Part shown: positions 1 through 9,744 of the stretch, one piece after another
How the letters are laid out: every line of letters starts with the position of its first letter
How positions within the stretch are numbered: the first letter of the stretch is position 1
Assembly: GCA_007570785.1 (NCBI GenBank)
Contig: ML664161.1
Coordinates: 40,850,360 to 40,914,359, forward strand
From: Antilocapra americana
Taxonomy: Eukaryota > Chordata > Mammalia > Artiodactyla > Antilocapridae
Direction: 5' to 3'
Length of the DNA stretch: 64,000 nucleotides
Notes under the pieces: generated by a model
Database searches by the model: none
Told to the model about the DNA's origin: nothing
Seen by the model: the letters and a program-made list of their open reading frames with translations, nothing else
Translations under genes and position numbers: made by a program

Positions 1-952
1 GATCATGAAAAACAAACAAACAAACTCACAGGTGGACTAGTGTAGGAGGTAGCAACCGATTTGAAATAAAAGAATTGAACAGTTTGTCAGGAGTAGGGGT
101 GGTGGGGGCAGAAAGGATGTAGGGAAATGAATAAAAAGGACAGGAGAGGGAATGGCATAGGCAGGAACAAAGAAGGAAAATGTAAATATTTAAATCATCC
201 AAGGAGGAAGAATGGTTCAATATCTTTCCTCCTCTGCCCCGGCCCCTTCCTCTTTTTCTGCTCTCCGTCCCCTTCCTCATCCTCTTCCTCCACACTGTTT
301 GTCTTTCTCTCTCCACCCCGTCTCTCACATCTCATCATGCTTTTGGCTGAATGCAGAGGACTCTTGCAAACTTCCCTGCCATACTTCCTAGAACCAGCAT
401 TTCTTGGTCAAGGCCTGATTTCCCCCCCGCCCCAATGTATATTTCTTGGGTTTGAATACAGTGTTCTGTGTGCCTGCTTAGTTTTGATGTGTGTGATGCA
501 TGAATGGAAGATCGACAGGTGTTCAGCTTCAGTTATTATTGAACTGGTCTAAAGGGACCTGTAGGTTCTGAGTGCCTGGAAAATACTTGTTCTCAAGAAT
601 TTACAGAGATCACAGAAATATGCCCCTTGTGCATCTAGGTTTCTGGCAAAGACCTTTCAAAAAGCCATTCTTGCGTGCTGCTTTGAGCTGGGTTTGAGAA
701 CACTATTTCTCCCTGCTGCCCTCTGCTGTGACAGTTTGATGTTTCAAGTCTTCAAAGGTTTGCTTTAGGGAAATGTTTATACATCTGAAAGAAGTTGCCC
801 GAGTCCGGATACCTATGCTGTTTTCTTACCAGTAGCAATCCCACACCAAACCCCCAATTTGTCACCATCTGACTTCCTTCCTGAGTGCCTGCCTTTTTTT
901 TCTCTTCTTACTTTTCTCCCTCCTACATTTTCTCCAGGATAAACTACCTCTC
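1..952. other. No gene seen; pyrimidine-rich tract near 218-345
   Basis: No recognisable gene or interspersed repeat. From about 218 to 345 the plus strand is almost entirely C and T with short interruptions. The open frames on both strands here (100 and 141 codons) consist of low-complexity Ser/Pro/Phe or Arg/Gly/Lys runs, as expected from translating such a tract, so I do not call them genes. Confidence 0.6.
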
Positions 953-964
953 ACTTTAATCACT

Positions 965-1179
965 TGGCACTGGCAACCCACTCCAGGGGTCATGAGGAGT
1001 CGGACACAACTGAGCGACTTCACTTTCCCTTTTCCCTTTCATGCAATGGAGAAGCAAATGGCAACCCACTCCAGTGTTCTTGCCTGGAGAATCCCACGGA
1101 TGGGGGAGCCTGGTGGGCTGCCGTCTATGGGGTCGCACAGAGTTGGACACGACTGAAGTGACTTAGCAGCAGCAGCAAG
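965..1179 (+). mobile_element. Bov-A2-type SINE with 12-bp TSD
   Basis: Non-autonomous retroposon made of two Bov-A core units, each carrying the 'caacccactccag' block, and ending in an AGC-repeat tail (cagcagcagcaag). The 12-bp direct repeat actttaatcact lies at 953-964 and again at 1180-1191, so both insertion ends are fixed. It has no tRNA-like head, as is usual for Bov-A. The open frames of about 65 codons over it on both strands are repeat translations. Confidence 0.92.
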
Positions 1180-1191
1180 ACTTTAATCACT

Positions 1192-1639
1192 AACATTCCT
1201 ATTTCCTGCTTCTCATAATATGTGTTTGCAAGTTTATCTGTGTCTTGGGCAACCACAAAGGAAGAATTGCTTCTACTCCCAAGACGTGGCAAATTCCCAT
1301 AGTAAGATTATAGTCAGGGACAGAATTCACGTAAAATAGAGTCACTTGGCTGTTGGTATTTCCTACAATGACCTTTTTCTCTCCTTCTCCTTCCATAACT
1401 GTCCTTATATCTTTTAACCTGTCCCCATGGGATAATATATTTGCAATTTCCCAGCAAAACAGCTCAGCATTTGACTTTCCTAATGCTTGAAAAAGCCATT
1501 AATAAAACCAAGTCCAGAACAATCCTTTCATCAAGCTATGCCAATAGTCTATATACTGATTTGTTTTTGCATATGCTCATGTGTATGTTACCTTTTATAT
1601 ATTGCACTTCATTAGGCCTAGGTAGATTGTAGGTAACAC
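1192..1639. other. No recognisable feature
   Basis: AT-rich single-copy-looking DNA between two SINEs. Short open frames on both strands (63-65 codons) have no recognisable motif. Confidence 0.5.
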
Positions 1640-1808
1640 TAGTGCTAAACAGGTTGGTTCCCTAGGTTGGGAAGATCCCCTGGAGAAGGAGATGGCAACC
1701 CACTCCAGTATTCTTCCCTGGAGAGTCCCATGAAGAGAGGAGCCCGGCAGGCTACAGTCCATGAAGTCGCAAAGAGATGGACATGACTGAAGCGACTTAG
1801 CACAGCAC
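1640..1808 (+). mobile_element. Bov-tA SINE, head truncated
   Basis: From about 1668 the sequence follows the Bov-tA body: gggaagatcccctggagaag, the caacccactccagtattctt block, a 'gcaggctacagtccatg' block and a gacatgactgaagcgactta terminus. The tRNA-Glu-derived head is only partly recognisable, so the left edge is uncertain by about 30 bases. No clean TSD was found; 'cattaggc' occurs on both sides but is short. Confidence 0.85.
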
Positions 1809-3610
1809 ACATTAGGCATGTCTCCTGCGCTGGCATCACCTGTCTCGCACCTGTGACTGTGGAACACTCAGAAGTAGAACTGTATGTGCCACGCTTGCTG
1901 TCCTACTGAGCTACCTTAATCTTACTCCATGGGCAGCAAGACCTTCTCCACACTGGTCTTCCCTCCTTTACCCCTGGAATGTCTGTGTGAAAATTTCACA
2001 TGAACCCAAGCTCCTATGAGCAGGGCTGCAGCAGGACCAGCTGGCAGCAGAGTTGCATTGGACAGCGGACAGCGCAGAAATAAGAATTAAAATCATTTGT
2101 CTTCTTTCTTTCCATTGGCAGCCAGGGGAAATCTGCAGGGAAAGGTTATGAATCCTAGCATTTCCAAGGTGACCAGAGAGTAAAGGAAGAAGGCTGGGGC
2201 TTTGGGGAAGTAGTGACACAGGTTAAAATATGGGTTGGGGTCTCTACCTGTTTTGCATGGCAATTCTGTACTTGTGTAGTTTATATTTCATTCAGATAAA
2301 GGTATTCCATGCTTTCAATGTGGAAATACAGCAGCACAGTCTGCTTTCTGAACAGTGCTACATAAATCTAACCCTTTGCAAAAACACTTGGGCTTCTCTT
2401 TGTATTAATTGAATCTGGTAATATATTGGTAAATTTAAGATACAGATCTTTTTTTATGATTACAGTTTTGTATTTTTGAATACTTTATTTAGCATTGTGG
2501 ATTTGGGGGAGTTGGGTGGACACCATGGCAGGCATCAACTCGTCCTCTGTTTTCTTTCCTTTTCCTCATCTTTAATACTCAGAATTCTAAACACTATATG
2601 TCTCAGGACACATGAATCGCTCAGACAATAAAATGTTTATAGTTGAGTTCCACTCAGTGAAGTGTGTATCTGTTATAGGAAAAAATTGCTAGTTGGAGCT
2701 GGAAATTTACAATAGACAAATACAAGCAGGCGTCTTGGTGCAAATCACAGTAGAACATGGAGCTCTTCAAATTGAATTACTCCAAAGAGCCATTTAGAAT
2801 GATCAGGTCTTAAAGACAATACAGAATTCACAGAGAAAGACTTCAAAGATTATTTTGTACATGATATTAAAGCCAAGTATTAATTTTTCTGTTCAACCTC
2901 ATCTAGATGTCAGAGTCTATCCTGAAGTAAAAAAATGGAGAGGCCTTGTAATGTTTATTTTATAATGTCTTTTTTTTCTTATGTATTTGTTAGATACCCT
3001 TAAAAAGGAGAGCTATAAGCACTGAACGTAAAATTAAGTATAATTTAAATATCAGGGGTTAATATTGGTTCCATCTTTATTTAAGCTTCTTAATGCTCCT
3101 GGATTTCCTTTTCCTAATCTATGAAATGGAATGAGGGTGCTTTCAGATCCTTCGTTATAAATCAAATTAAAGATATGTATGCTCTCTTCAGCAGTTTACT
3201 TACATTTCTCACATCACCCTTCTCCTCTATAACATGCCTATATAGCACTTTTTAAATGCAGATGGCACAGTTTTTAGAGCTATAGAATGAAGGTAGTATT
3301 TATCTCAGAATTTCTATAGCTCTAATTACCTAAATATGCTAATAGAAAAATTAGGCTAAGGAAAAGAGTAACTAAGCAAGATATTTTCATAATTATGTTG
3401 GGTATTAAAACTTCAGAAAATGTATTAACCAACCTACAATTACTTGGGGTAAAGGCAAAAGGAAACTGGGTGTAGAAGTTTTTTTTTTTTTTTTACATAT
3501 TTTAGTCTTTTGCCATGATATTTGCAAATGGTAAATATATGAAAAGAGGAAGATATACTAGGCTCAGTTCATAAGCTGCACCAGATTCACATTTCCCTTG
3601 GTTTCTAATT
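1809..3610. other. No gene seen; T-run at 3478-3494
   Basis: AT-rich intergenic-type DNA of about 1.8 kb. I see no interspersed repeat I can name. The only low-complexity feature is a homopolymer T run just before 3495. An 83-codon minus frame (1968-2219) has no recognisable domain. Confidence 0.5.
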
Positions 3611-3770
3611 GAACAGAGATGAGATGGTTGGATGGTATCACCGACTTGATGGACATGGGTTTGGGTAGACTCCAGGAGTTGGTGATGGACAGGGAGGCCT
3701 GGCATGCTGCGATTCATGGGGTCGCAGAGTGTCAGACATGGCTAAGCAACTGAACTGCACTGAACTGAAA
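3611..3770 (+). mobile_element. BovB LINE, 3' terminal fragment
   Basis: Short 5'-truncated copy of the RTE-type LINE BovB in sense orientation. It covers the last ~160 bases of the element: a block starting near 'gatgagatggttggatgg', then 'ctccaggagttggtgatgga', then the pentamer terminus ctgaactgcactgaactgaa. The same block is found in sense at 35010-35150 and 38570-38714 and in antisense at 21640-21790. Confidence 0.9.
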
Positions 3771-4084
3771 ATATAGCTATAAACTGCAATGTCTTAGGAA
3801 AGAAGCAGAGAGGATGGTATGAGAGAAAATTAGGGATAGAGACCAGTGGTTACCTTAGATAGTAACACTGGGAAAATTTTCTCAGTTAGAATGTAATATC
3901 TAAAGTGAGAACTTCCATTCAGAGTGCTCTGGGGTAGGGAGGTTGAAGTGAGAGAAGTAGCAGCTGTGTCCCCCCAGAGACCAGGAGTACCTAGAATACA
4001 ACAAGAACTTAAAAAGTGAGACATCTCTATCCTGGTAAGTCAGGGAAGAATGGCAGAAGATAAATAGGACACTGAGGCTACATC

Positions 4085-4254
4085 ATGTGGTTATCCAGAT
4101 GGAAACCATTTGGAGACTTTAACCAAAGAAGTGATGATCCACTGTACTTTAAAAGCCTCATTCTGGCTTTTGTGTAGAGAAAAGATGGGGAAATATAAGA
4201 AAGAAAATGAGTAGATCAGTTGAAAATTCATCCCAGCAGTTTAAATGAGAAAGT
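4085..4254. repeat. Old interspersed repeat, family undetermined, left part
   Basis: Diverged sequence with the pattern 'aaaagcctcattctggct...gtgtagagaaaagatgg', resembling an old mammalian repeat I recognise by pattern but cannot name safely. It appears to continue at 4376-4800 after a SINE insertion, and a second diverged copy lies at about 62311-62640. The assignment is by eye. Confidence 0.4.
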
Positions 4255-4257
4255 AGG

Positions 4258-4372
4258 AAATGACAACCCACTTCAGTATTCTTGCCTCTAGAATTTCATG
4301 GACAGAGCAGCCTGGCGGACTTACAGTTTGTGGGGTCACACAAAGTCAGACACGACTGAGTGACTAACACTT
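4258..4372 (+). mobile_element. Bov-tA SINE, 3' half
   Basis: Truncated SINE starting at the 'caacccacttcagtattctt' block and running to the terminus gacacgactgagtgactaac. It lies inside the old undetermined repeat that flanks it on both sides. Confidence 0.88.
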
Positions 4373-4375
4373 GTG

Positions 4376-4800
4376 TTAACATGAAGGCATGAGAGATGGT
4401 GCAGAATGGATAGTTGAGGGATTTACTGTGAAAAAAATAATTACTAGAACTGGATAATTATTGGAGTTAGAGGAGTGAAGGAAAAGGAAACAAATCAAGA
4501 TGGTTTCTAGGCTGTTGGCTTGAGCAGACAAATGGGCAAATAGTGGTGTCATTTGCTTAGAGAGAAAATGGAGGAAGAAACAAGTTCGCATTCCTATATG
4601 TGAAGAAAGAGAAGATGAGACAGAGGAGAAGAATAAAGAATTTAGTATTATAAAGTTGAGATCCTTTGAGGAATGAAACAGAAATGTCAACTGGGCAAAT
4701 GGTATATAAGCTTTGTCTTTAACACAGATCTGGTCTAGTGATAATAATGTGTTTTTCATCAGTGTATAAATTGTACTTAACACTATATGGGAATGACTAG
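4376..4800. repeat. Old interspersed repeat, family undetermined, right part
   Basis: Continuation of the repeat broken by the SINE at 4258-4372. It holds the pattern 'gtttctaggctgttggcttgagca' followed by 'agtggtgtcatttgctta', the same order as in the diverged copy near 62550-62620. A 135-codon minus-strand frame covers this part, but it reads as a low-complexity Leu/Ser-rich chance frame and is not called a gene. Confidence 0.4.
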
Positions 4801-6984
4801 GAGGAGAGTAGAGAAGAAAGACTATACACTCAAGCCTTAAGGTAGATGTTAAGCAAATTATTTAACTCCTTTGAAACTTAATTCTATCACCTGTAAATGG
4901 AAATAATGTTACACACTCTTAAAGTCATGTGTGGACTAAATGAACTCATGTTTATGTGTAAAACATAATTCAAATCATAAAAACTGAATACATGGTGGTT
5001 ATTACTATAATCATATGAGTATTTCTGTTTGGTACTGAGGCAGCAGAAAAGATGGAAGTAGAAGACTGAAAAACAGAAAAAAATGTCATTTTTTAAACTC
5101 AATGGAAAGCTTCAATAAGGATAGTTAGCTCTTTAGAATGCACACCAGAAGCAAGTAAAGCCACTGAGAGTGGCCACTGTATTCATAAGGAGATTTCAGA
5201 AAACTGCCTTGCTAGGATAACAGGAATCAAACTCATGTGTAAAAAGTAAAGTGTAAAAAGGAGAAAATCTGACTCGTTTTAAAGGGCAGGGGCAGTTCAA
5301 GTGAATACTTTTTTCAGGGAGAGGATTATGTGTGAGTTATCAAAGATAAAAACGTAATTATTGAAGATATTAAATGATAGACCTGAAGCCTGATTTAAGT
5401 GCTGGGCAAGATATCACTGAAAACAGAGCCAGAGGCCCTCCCCTTGGGGCTAAATGTGGGCTTGATTTCTGGGAGGCGTGACCAGGAAGAACTTGAAGAT
5501 TGAATACAATATATGAGACTGACAATTGAGAAAGGGTTAAACTGTAGAGAGAGGGTGTGGCAGGTAAGGAAGGGAACAGATCTTATATTGACGATGTGCA
5601 AACCTCTTGGTGAGTGAGGTCAGCACATAGCAGTAAGAACAGGGGAACCCATGAGGCAGTATTGCTATACTGACCAATCACATTGGTGTTGACAGTTTCT
5701 GTAAGTATAGTTGAAGCAAGGGTAGAAGACTTGGTAGTTATTCAGATAAAATTGGCATGTCTGATGAAACATGCACTTAATATAATGCATGCTAGAGCTT
5801 AAAGCATGGTTTAGACAGATAGAAGGCCATTGTTAGGTTTAATTGTATGCTGAATTAGAAAAAAATAATAAGATCACTCCTAATATTTGAATTGTATTAA
5901 TGTGAATTTCAAATCACATGAAACTGAAGGAAGTCTTTGAGTCATTTTTCATTGTTTATGTGGAAAGAGAAGCCAAGTGACCCTATTCAAAGAGCATATT
6001 TTCTCTTTATTTTGTATTCCTATAGTCTCACATTAATGTTAGATATGTAGTCAAGGATGAGTCTAGTATGAATGAATGTATACATGTATGTACCAGTGTC
6101 CTATCTCTGGATGAGTTTCAGTATAAACTGGCTAATCATGGGTCAGATACTGTGGAGGGAGTTTAAATTTCAGATGAAAGAAAGAATGGTGTAGTCTATA
6201 AATCCACTAAGCAGTACATCTTAAAATTCTGAGAGACTCTGAATTTAAGAATTAGTAGATCAAGGCCAGCCCACAAGAACATTCTATCTGAGACAAAGCC
6301 CATTCTATATTTATAAATGTCCAAGTTCCAAATTAATGTGTGCTTTAGTTCTCCCTAAAACTTACCTAGGAAAGCAATAATTTCCTGTCTTAAAGTTTTT
6401 ACTAGAGAAAGATTTTCTTTCTTAGGGAATATCTGTTTTCAACTTAAAAAGATTGTCTGTAGGACTTTCCATCAGAAAATGCTAGAAAGGAGTATTGAAA
6501 AGAAACAAAGCTAAAACGCTATTTACATTTGAGGCATTTTCTTGAAACAGTCTTCGAAGAATACATATTTCTTTAGAAAGGAGCTGGAAACTCAGGTATA
6601 AGAATGTAATTACATTCATTCTTCTCTAAAGAGCTTTTCACAAATAATATATTTTTTTCAAGAGACCATAGCAATACTGAATATTATGGCATTGTATCAG
6701 ACCCAGGGAGTAAGTGATATTTTCCTGGTGAAATGTGAAATTTGCCACCTCAATCTATTTTATGGAAAAACCAATTAATTATATTATTTAGGTAGTTAAT
6801 GAAATGAGTAGAATCTTATTTTATTCTAGAGCAATGCTTTCTTTGTTACCTCCACTTTCTTTGGTCTCCATGACACTTGCATGCTTAGCCATAAGACAAA
6901 TGTTATAATAACAAAATGGTGTTGAAATTAAAATAGCTATATCTAACATTTGTATTAAACTTTACTATCAAATTTTACTATCAC
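4801..6984. other. About 2.2 kb with no recognisable gene or repeat
   Basis: AT-rich DNA with neither a ruminant-specific repeat nor a confident old element. A weak MIR-like stretch may sit at 4840-4970 but is too diverged to call. Open frames stay under 75 codons. Confidence 0.45.
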
Positions 6985-7130
6985 AACTCATTTATTAAGC
7001 ATCTTATGAGCCAATATTATTATTTTCATTTTCATTGTACAGCATAGAAATTTAAAACTGAAGTATATAGATGCTCAGAAAATTTCCAAAGGTATATAGT
7101 AAGTAAAGAAACTGGGACTATCAACTTTTA
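6985..7130 (+). repeat. MIR-family SINE fragment (MIRb-like)
   Basis: Diverged match to the MIR internal pattern: 'tattattattttcatttt' followed by 'aaaactgaagtatatagatgctcagaaaa' and a 'ggtatatagtaagtaaagaaactgggact' segment, corresponding to the usual MIR order of tetranucleotide-rich stretch, gaggctcagag-type block and 'agctagtaagtggcagagctgg' block. Confidence 0.5.
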
Positions 7131-8644
7131 TTGCTACCGTTCCATGAGTTATTTTCTTTCTTTATCCCCCCCATCTCCTCTATAGCTGTTCAAATTATAC
7201 CTCTAAATTGGATATCTTTGGTACTTTCTTTAGACTGCCTGGACCGAAAACAATTTCTCCTTATCTGAGCTATAAACTATCACCCGAAGAAAAAGTTAGA
7301 AGATAAGTCCTTGACTCTGGTAATGCAGTAACCTTTTGCTTTTAGGATATTTGGGGTATACAGAGGACTAGACAGATTTTTTTGTAATCCCTTCAAAACC
7401 TTTAAGCATTGGAAAGAGATTACCATGAGGCATCAGATATATTCCCTTGTCAATCTGACAATGCCTTCTGTTCCCAGGAAACAGAGCTGGGTGATTCCTT
7501 CCTTTCTGTGAATAGTGAAATGAGGACAAGCTTAGGAAAAAAACAGAATCAAGTTCATATCTCGTTTCCTCCATTTATAAGCTTTGTGGTCTGAGAAGAA
7601 TCAGTCATTGAATCTCAACTTTGCATTCATACAATGGATGAGAGAATGTCCTGAATTAGAGATTCCTTTCTTCTTAGACTGTAGGAAATTATGTGAAGAG
7701 ATTATCATAGATACTTGCTAGAATCCCCAGCAGTACCTAGTTACTGCTGCTATTTGTGCACCAGGTCTTGTAAATCATCTTGTTGCTGCTACCAGCCTTT
7801 TAAGAGCCTGCCCTAAAAATGGATGGGAATTAGCATTAGAGACAGCATTACATAGTCTCCAAGAAGGTTATGTACATTCCCCCAGTCGTCTACCCAATGC
7901 CTGTTCCTCCCACAACAATAACACAGCAGACTAAGGCCCACATAAAGAAACTATCCTATTTTATAATCCTTTCATGTATTGGTATAAGTGCTTTTATGTG
8001 ATCTGGTAATTCCTTATTACTGTAAGAGCATCCCCCAGAAATTTTAGGACCATCAGCTGGCTCACGTGGTGCTATAAATGCTTTTCCCATGTCTCATGAG
8101 CCCAGTGATCAGAAGATTTTTCTGATGTACTGAAATCAAATGAATATAACATGGGACTACCTGAACCAAAAAGTAAATAATTTTTTGCATGCTTTGTTTG
8201 CAGCACCATGGTGTCATAAAGCAGAAAGAAAAGAAATGAGGCTTGTGATCATTTGTATTGTTGCTGGGTCTGTTCCATTCACGAGGTACCTGTGATCATC
8301 AGCTATGGCTGATAGACACGGGCGGTCCTCAGAGCACAGGGCTTGGGCGCTGCGCTGCATATTAAAAAAGGGGATCCTAGCAACAGCATCAAATGGATGT
8401 TTTTGATTTCCTTTGGAAAATGTTTTTACTATAGTTTTGTGAGGGTATTTTTTAATAAAGATGAAAGCTAACAGATTGGCTGTTTTCAAAAGAGGTATAT
8501 TAACAGGACTAATCAGGCACCTTGAATTTTTAAATAGATTGTACATTGATTTTGTTAAAATAATAGCTTTTAGATATCACAGAAACAACAAGTCTAAAGT
8601 GGGCCCATAGCTGCAGTTTATTCGTTGTGGGGAGAGGGAGTTGA
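7131..8644. other. Single-copy-looking DNA; possible conserved non-coding element at 8200-8546
   Basis: No repeat recognised. The 8200-8546 part is richer in CpG and C/G than its surroundings (around 8279-8400) and holds a 110-codon minus-strand open frame (8214-8546). That frame shows no family motif, signal peptide or transmembrane segment, and no convincing splice signals were found, so it is described but not called a gene. Confidence 0.4.
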
Positions 8645-8895
8645 GTAGATCAGAGTCTGGGCTTGGGAATCAGATTGTCTGGACTCAGATCCCAGATCTG
8701 CACTTTCCTGGCTGTATAACCATAGGCTAGTCACATCCTCCCTTGGTCTCAGTTTCTACATGTGCAGAATGGGGATAATTATGGAGCTGTTGTCTGAATT
8801 CAGTAAGATTAATGTATGTAAATAGCTTAACGTAGAGAGCGGCATCATCACAGGAGCTCAATTAGCAAATGTCAGCTGCTGTTGTTTTAGTAATT
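8645..8895 (+). repeat. MIR SINE
   Basis: Well preserved old tRNA-derived SINE. The diagnostic order is present: 'gactcagatcccagatctgc' then 'cctggctgtataaccata', 'cctcccttggtctcagtttc', 'gcagaatggggataattatgg' and 'agattaatgtatgtaaatagctta'. Near full length. Confidence 0.85.
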
Positions 8896-9133
8896 TATTT
8901 CCTCAAAAGATATTTCTTGGATTCTGAACATGAACAAAATTCCAAACAAACATAAATAAGACAGTAAAACAGCTCCGGACCTCTAGGAGCTCAGCCTCAT
9001 GTGTGAGACACAGAGATGGATATGCTTATGTCCTAAATGCTCAAATAGAGGCAGGCATACCCTGCCTGAGTACTGAGGCAAAATGAATAGTATTTTCTTA
9101 GTGAGAAGAGAGATGCAGTGCCAGCTACAGAAA

Positions 9134-9312
9134 GGATTGGCAAACTGTCTCAGTGAAGGTCCAGAGAGGAAACATTTTCAGTTCTGTAGATAAGTGTCTC
9201 TGTTTCCGTTCTTCAACTATGCCATCATAGTGAGAAAGCAGCTTTATAGACCCTGCATGGATAAATAGATGCGGCTATCTTCCATTATCATTCTATTTAC
9301 AAAACCAAACCT
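9134..9312 (+). repeat. hAT-type non-autonomous DNA transposon, left part
   Basis: Diverged copy of the mammalian hAT repeat with internal blocks 'gtctctgtttccgttcttcaact', 'agaaagcagctttatagacc' and 'ttctatttacaaaa'. The remaining end appears at 9702-9744, after an LTR-like insertion. Confidence 0.6.
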
Positions 9313-9701
9313 TTATTATCTAGGACTCAAGAGAAAAAGGACCACTAGGATATGTCATATATAGAAAGCGATGTTAAAGAATTGGCAAATGCAATTATGG
9401 AGGGAGGCAGGTCCAAAATCTTCAGAGTAGACCAGCAGGTCAGAGTCCCATGGACCAGTTGAAACTGCAGTTCAGGTCCTTGTGCTGTCAGACTGGAGAC
9501 CCTGGGGAAAGAGCCAGTGGGCAGCTCAAGCCTGAAGGCTATATGCTGCAGAACTTCCCTCCTGCCTTTTGTTATATTCAGAACAATATATGTGACCCAC
9601 CCACATGGTGGAGGATGGTCTGCTTTACTCAGCATCCACTGATTTTAACGTAAATTTCCCTAGATCATCCTGCAAGTGGATACAAAAGACCAACCATTAC
9701 A
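9313..9701 (+). repeat. Old LTR-like repeat inserted in a hAT element
   Basis: Diverged interspersed repeat following a common mammalian pattern: 'aggatatgtcatatatagaa', 'gaattggcaaatgcaattatggagg', 'ggtccaaaatcttcagag', 'cccacccacatggtggagg', 'tctgctttactcagcatcc', ending near 'ccaaccattaca'. I recognise the pattern as an old LTR-type repeat but cannot name the subfamily. The two overlapping open frames (96 and 67 codons) are repeat translations. Confidence 0.5.
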
Positions 9702-9744
9702 AGGCTTCAGCCAGATTTGGCCCACTATAGTTTACCTACCCCTG
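9702..9744 (+). repeat. hAT-type DNA transposon, right end
   Basis: The segment 'agccagatttggcccactatagtttacctacccctg' is the expected far end of the element begun at 9134. Its separation by the LTR-like repeat shows that the hAT copy is the older insertion. Confidence 0.6.

Noticed and set aside
127..552. 141-codon open frame
   Set aside because: Runs through a C/T-rich tract, giving Ser/Pro/Phe low-complexity; no domain, no promoter or splice context, and a competing frame on the other strand.
4376..4783. 135-codon minus frame
   Set aside because: Overlaps an old repeat-like region; Leu/Ser/Phe-rich low information, no domain.
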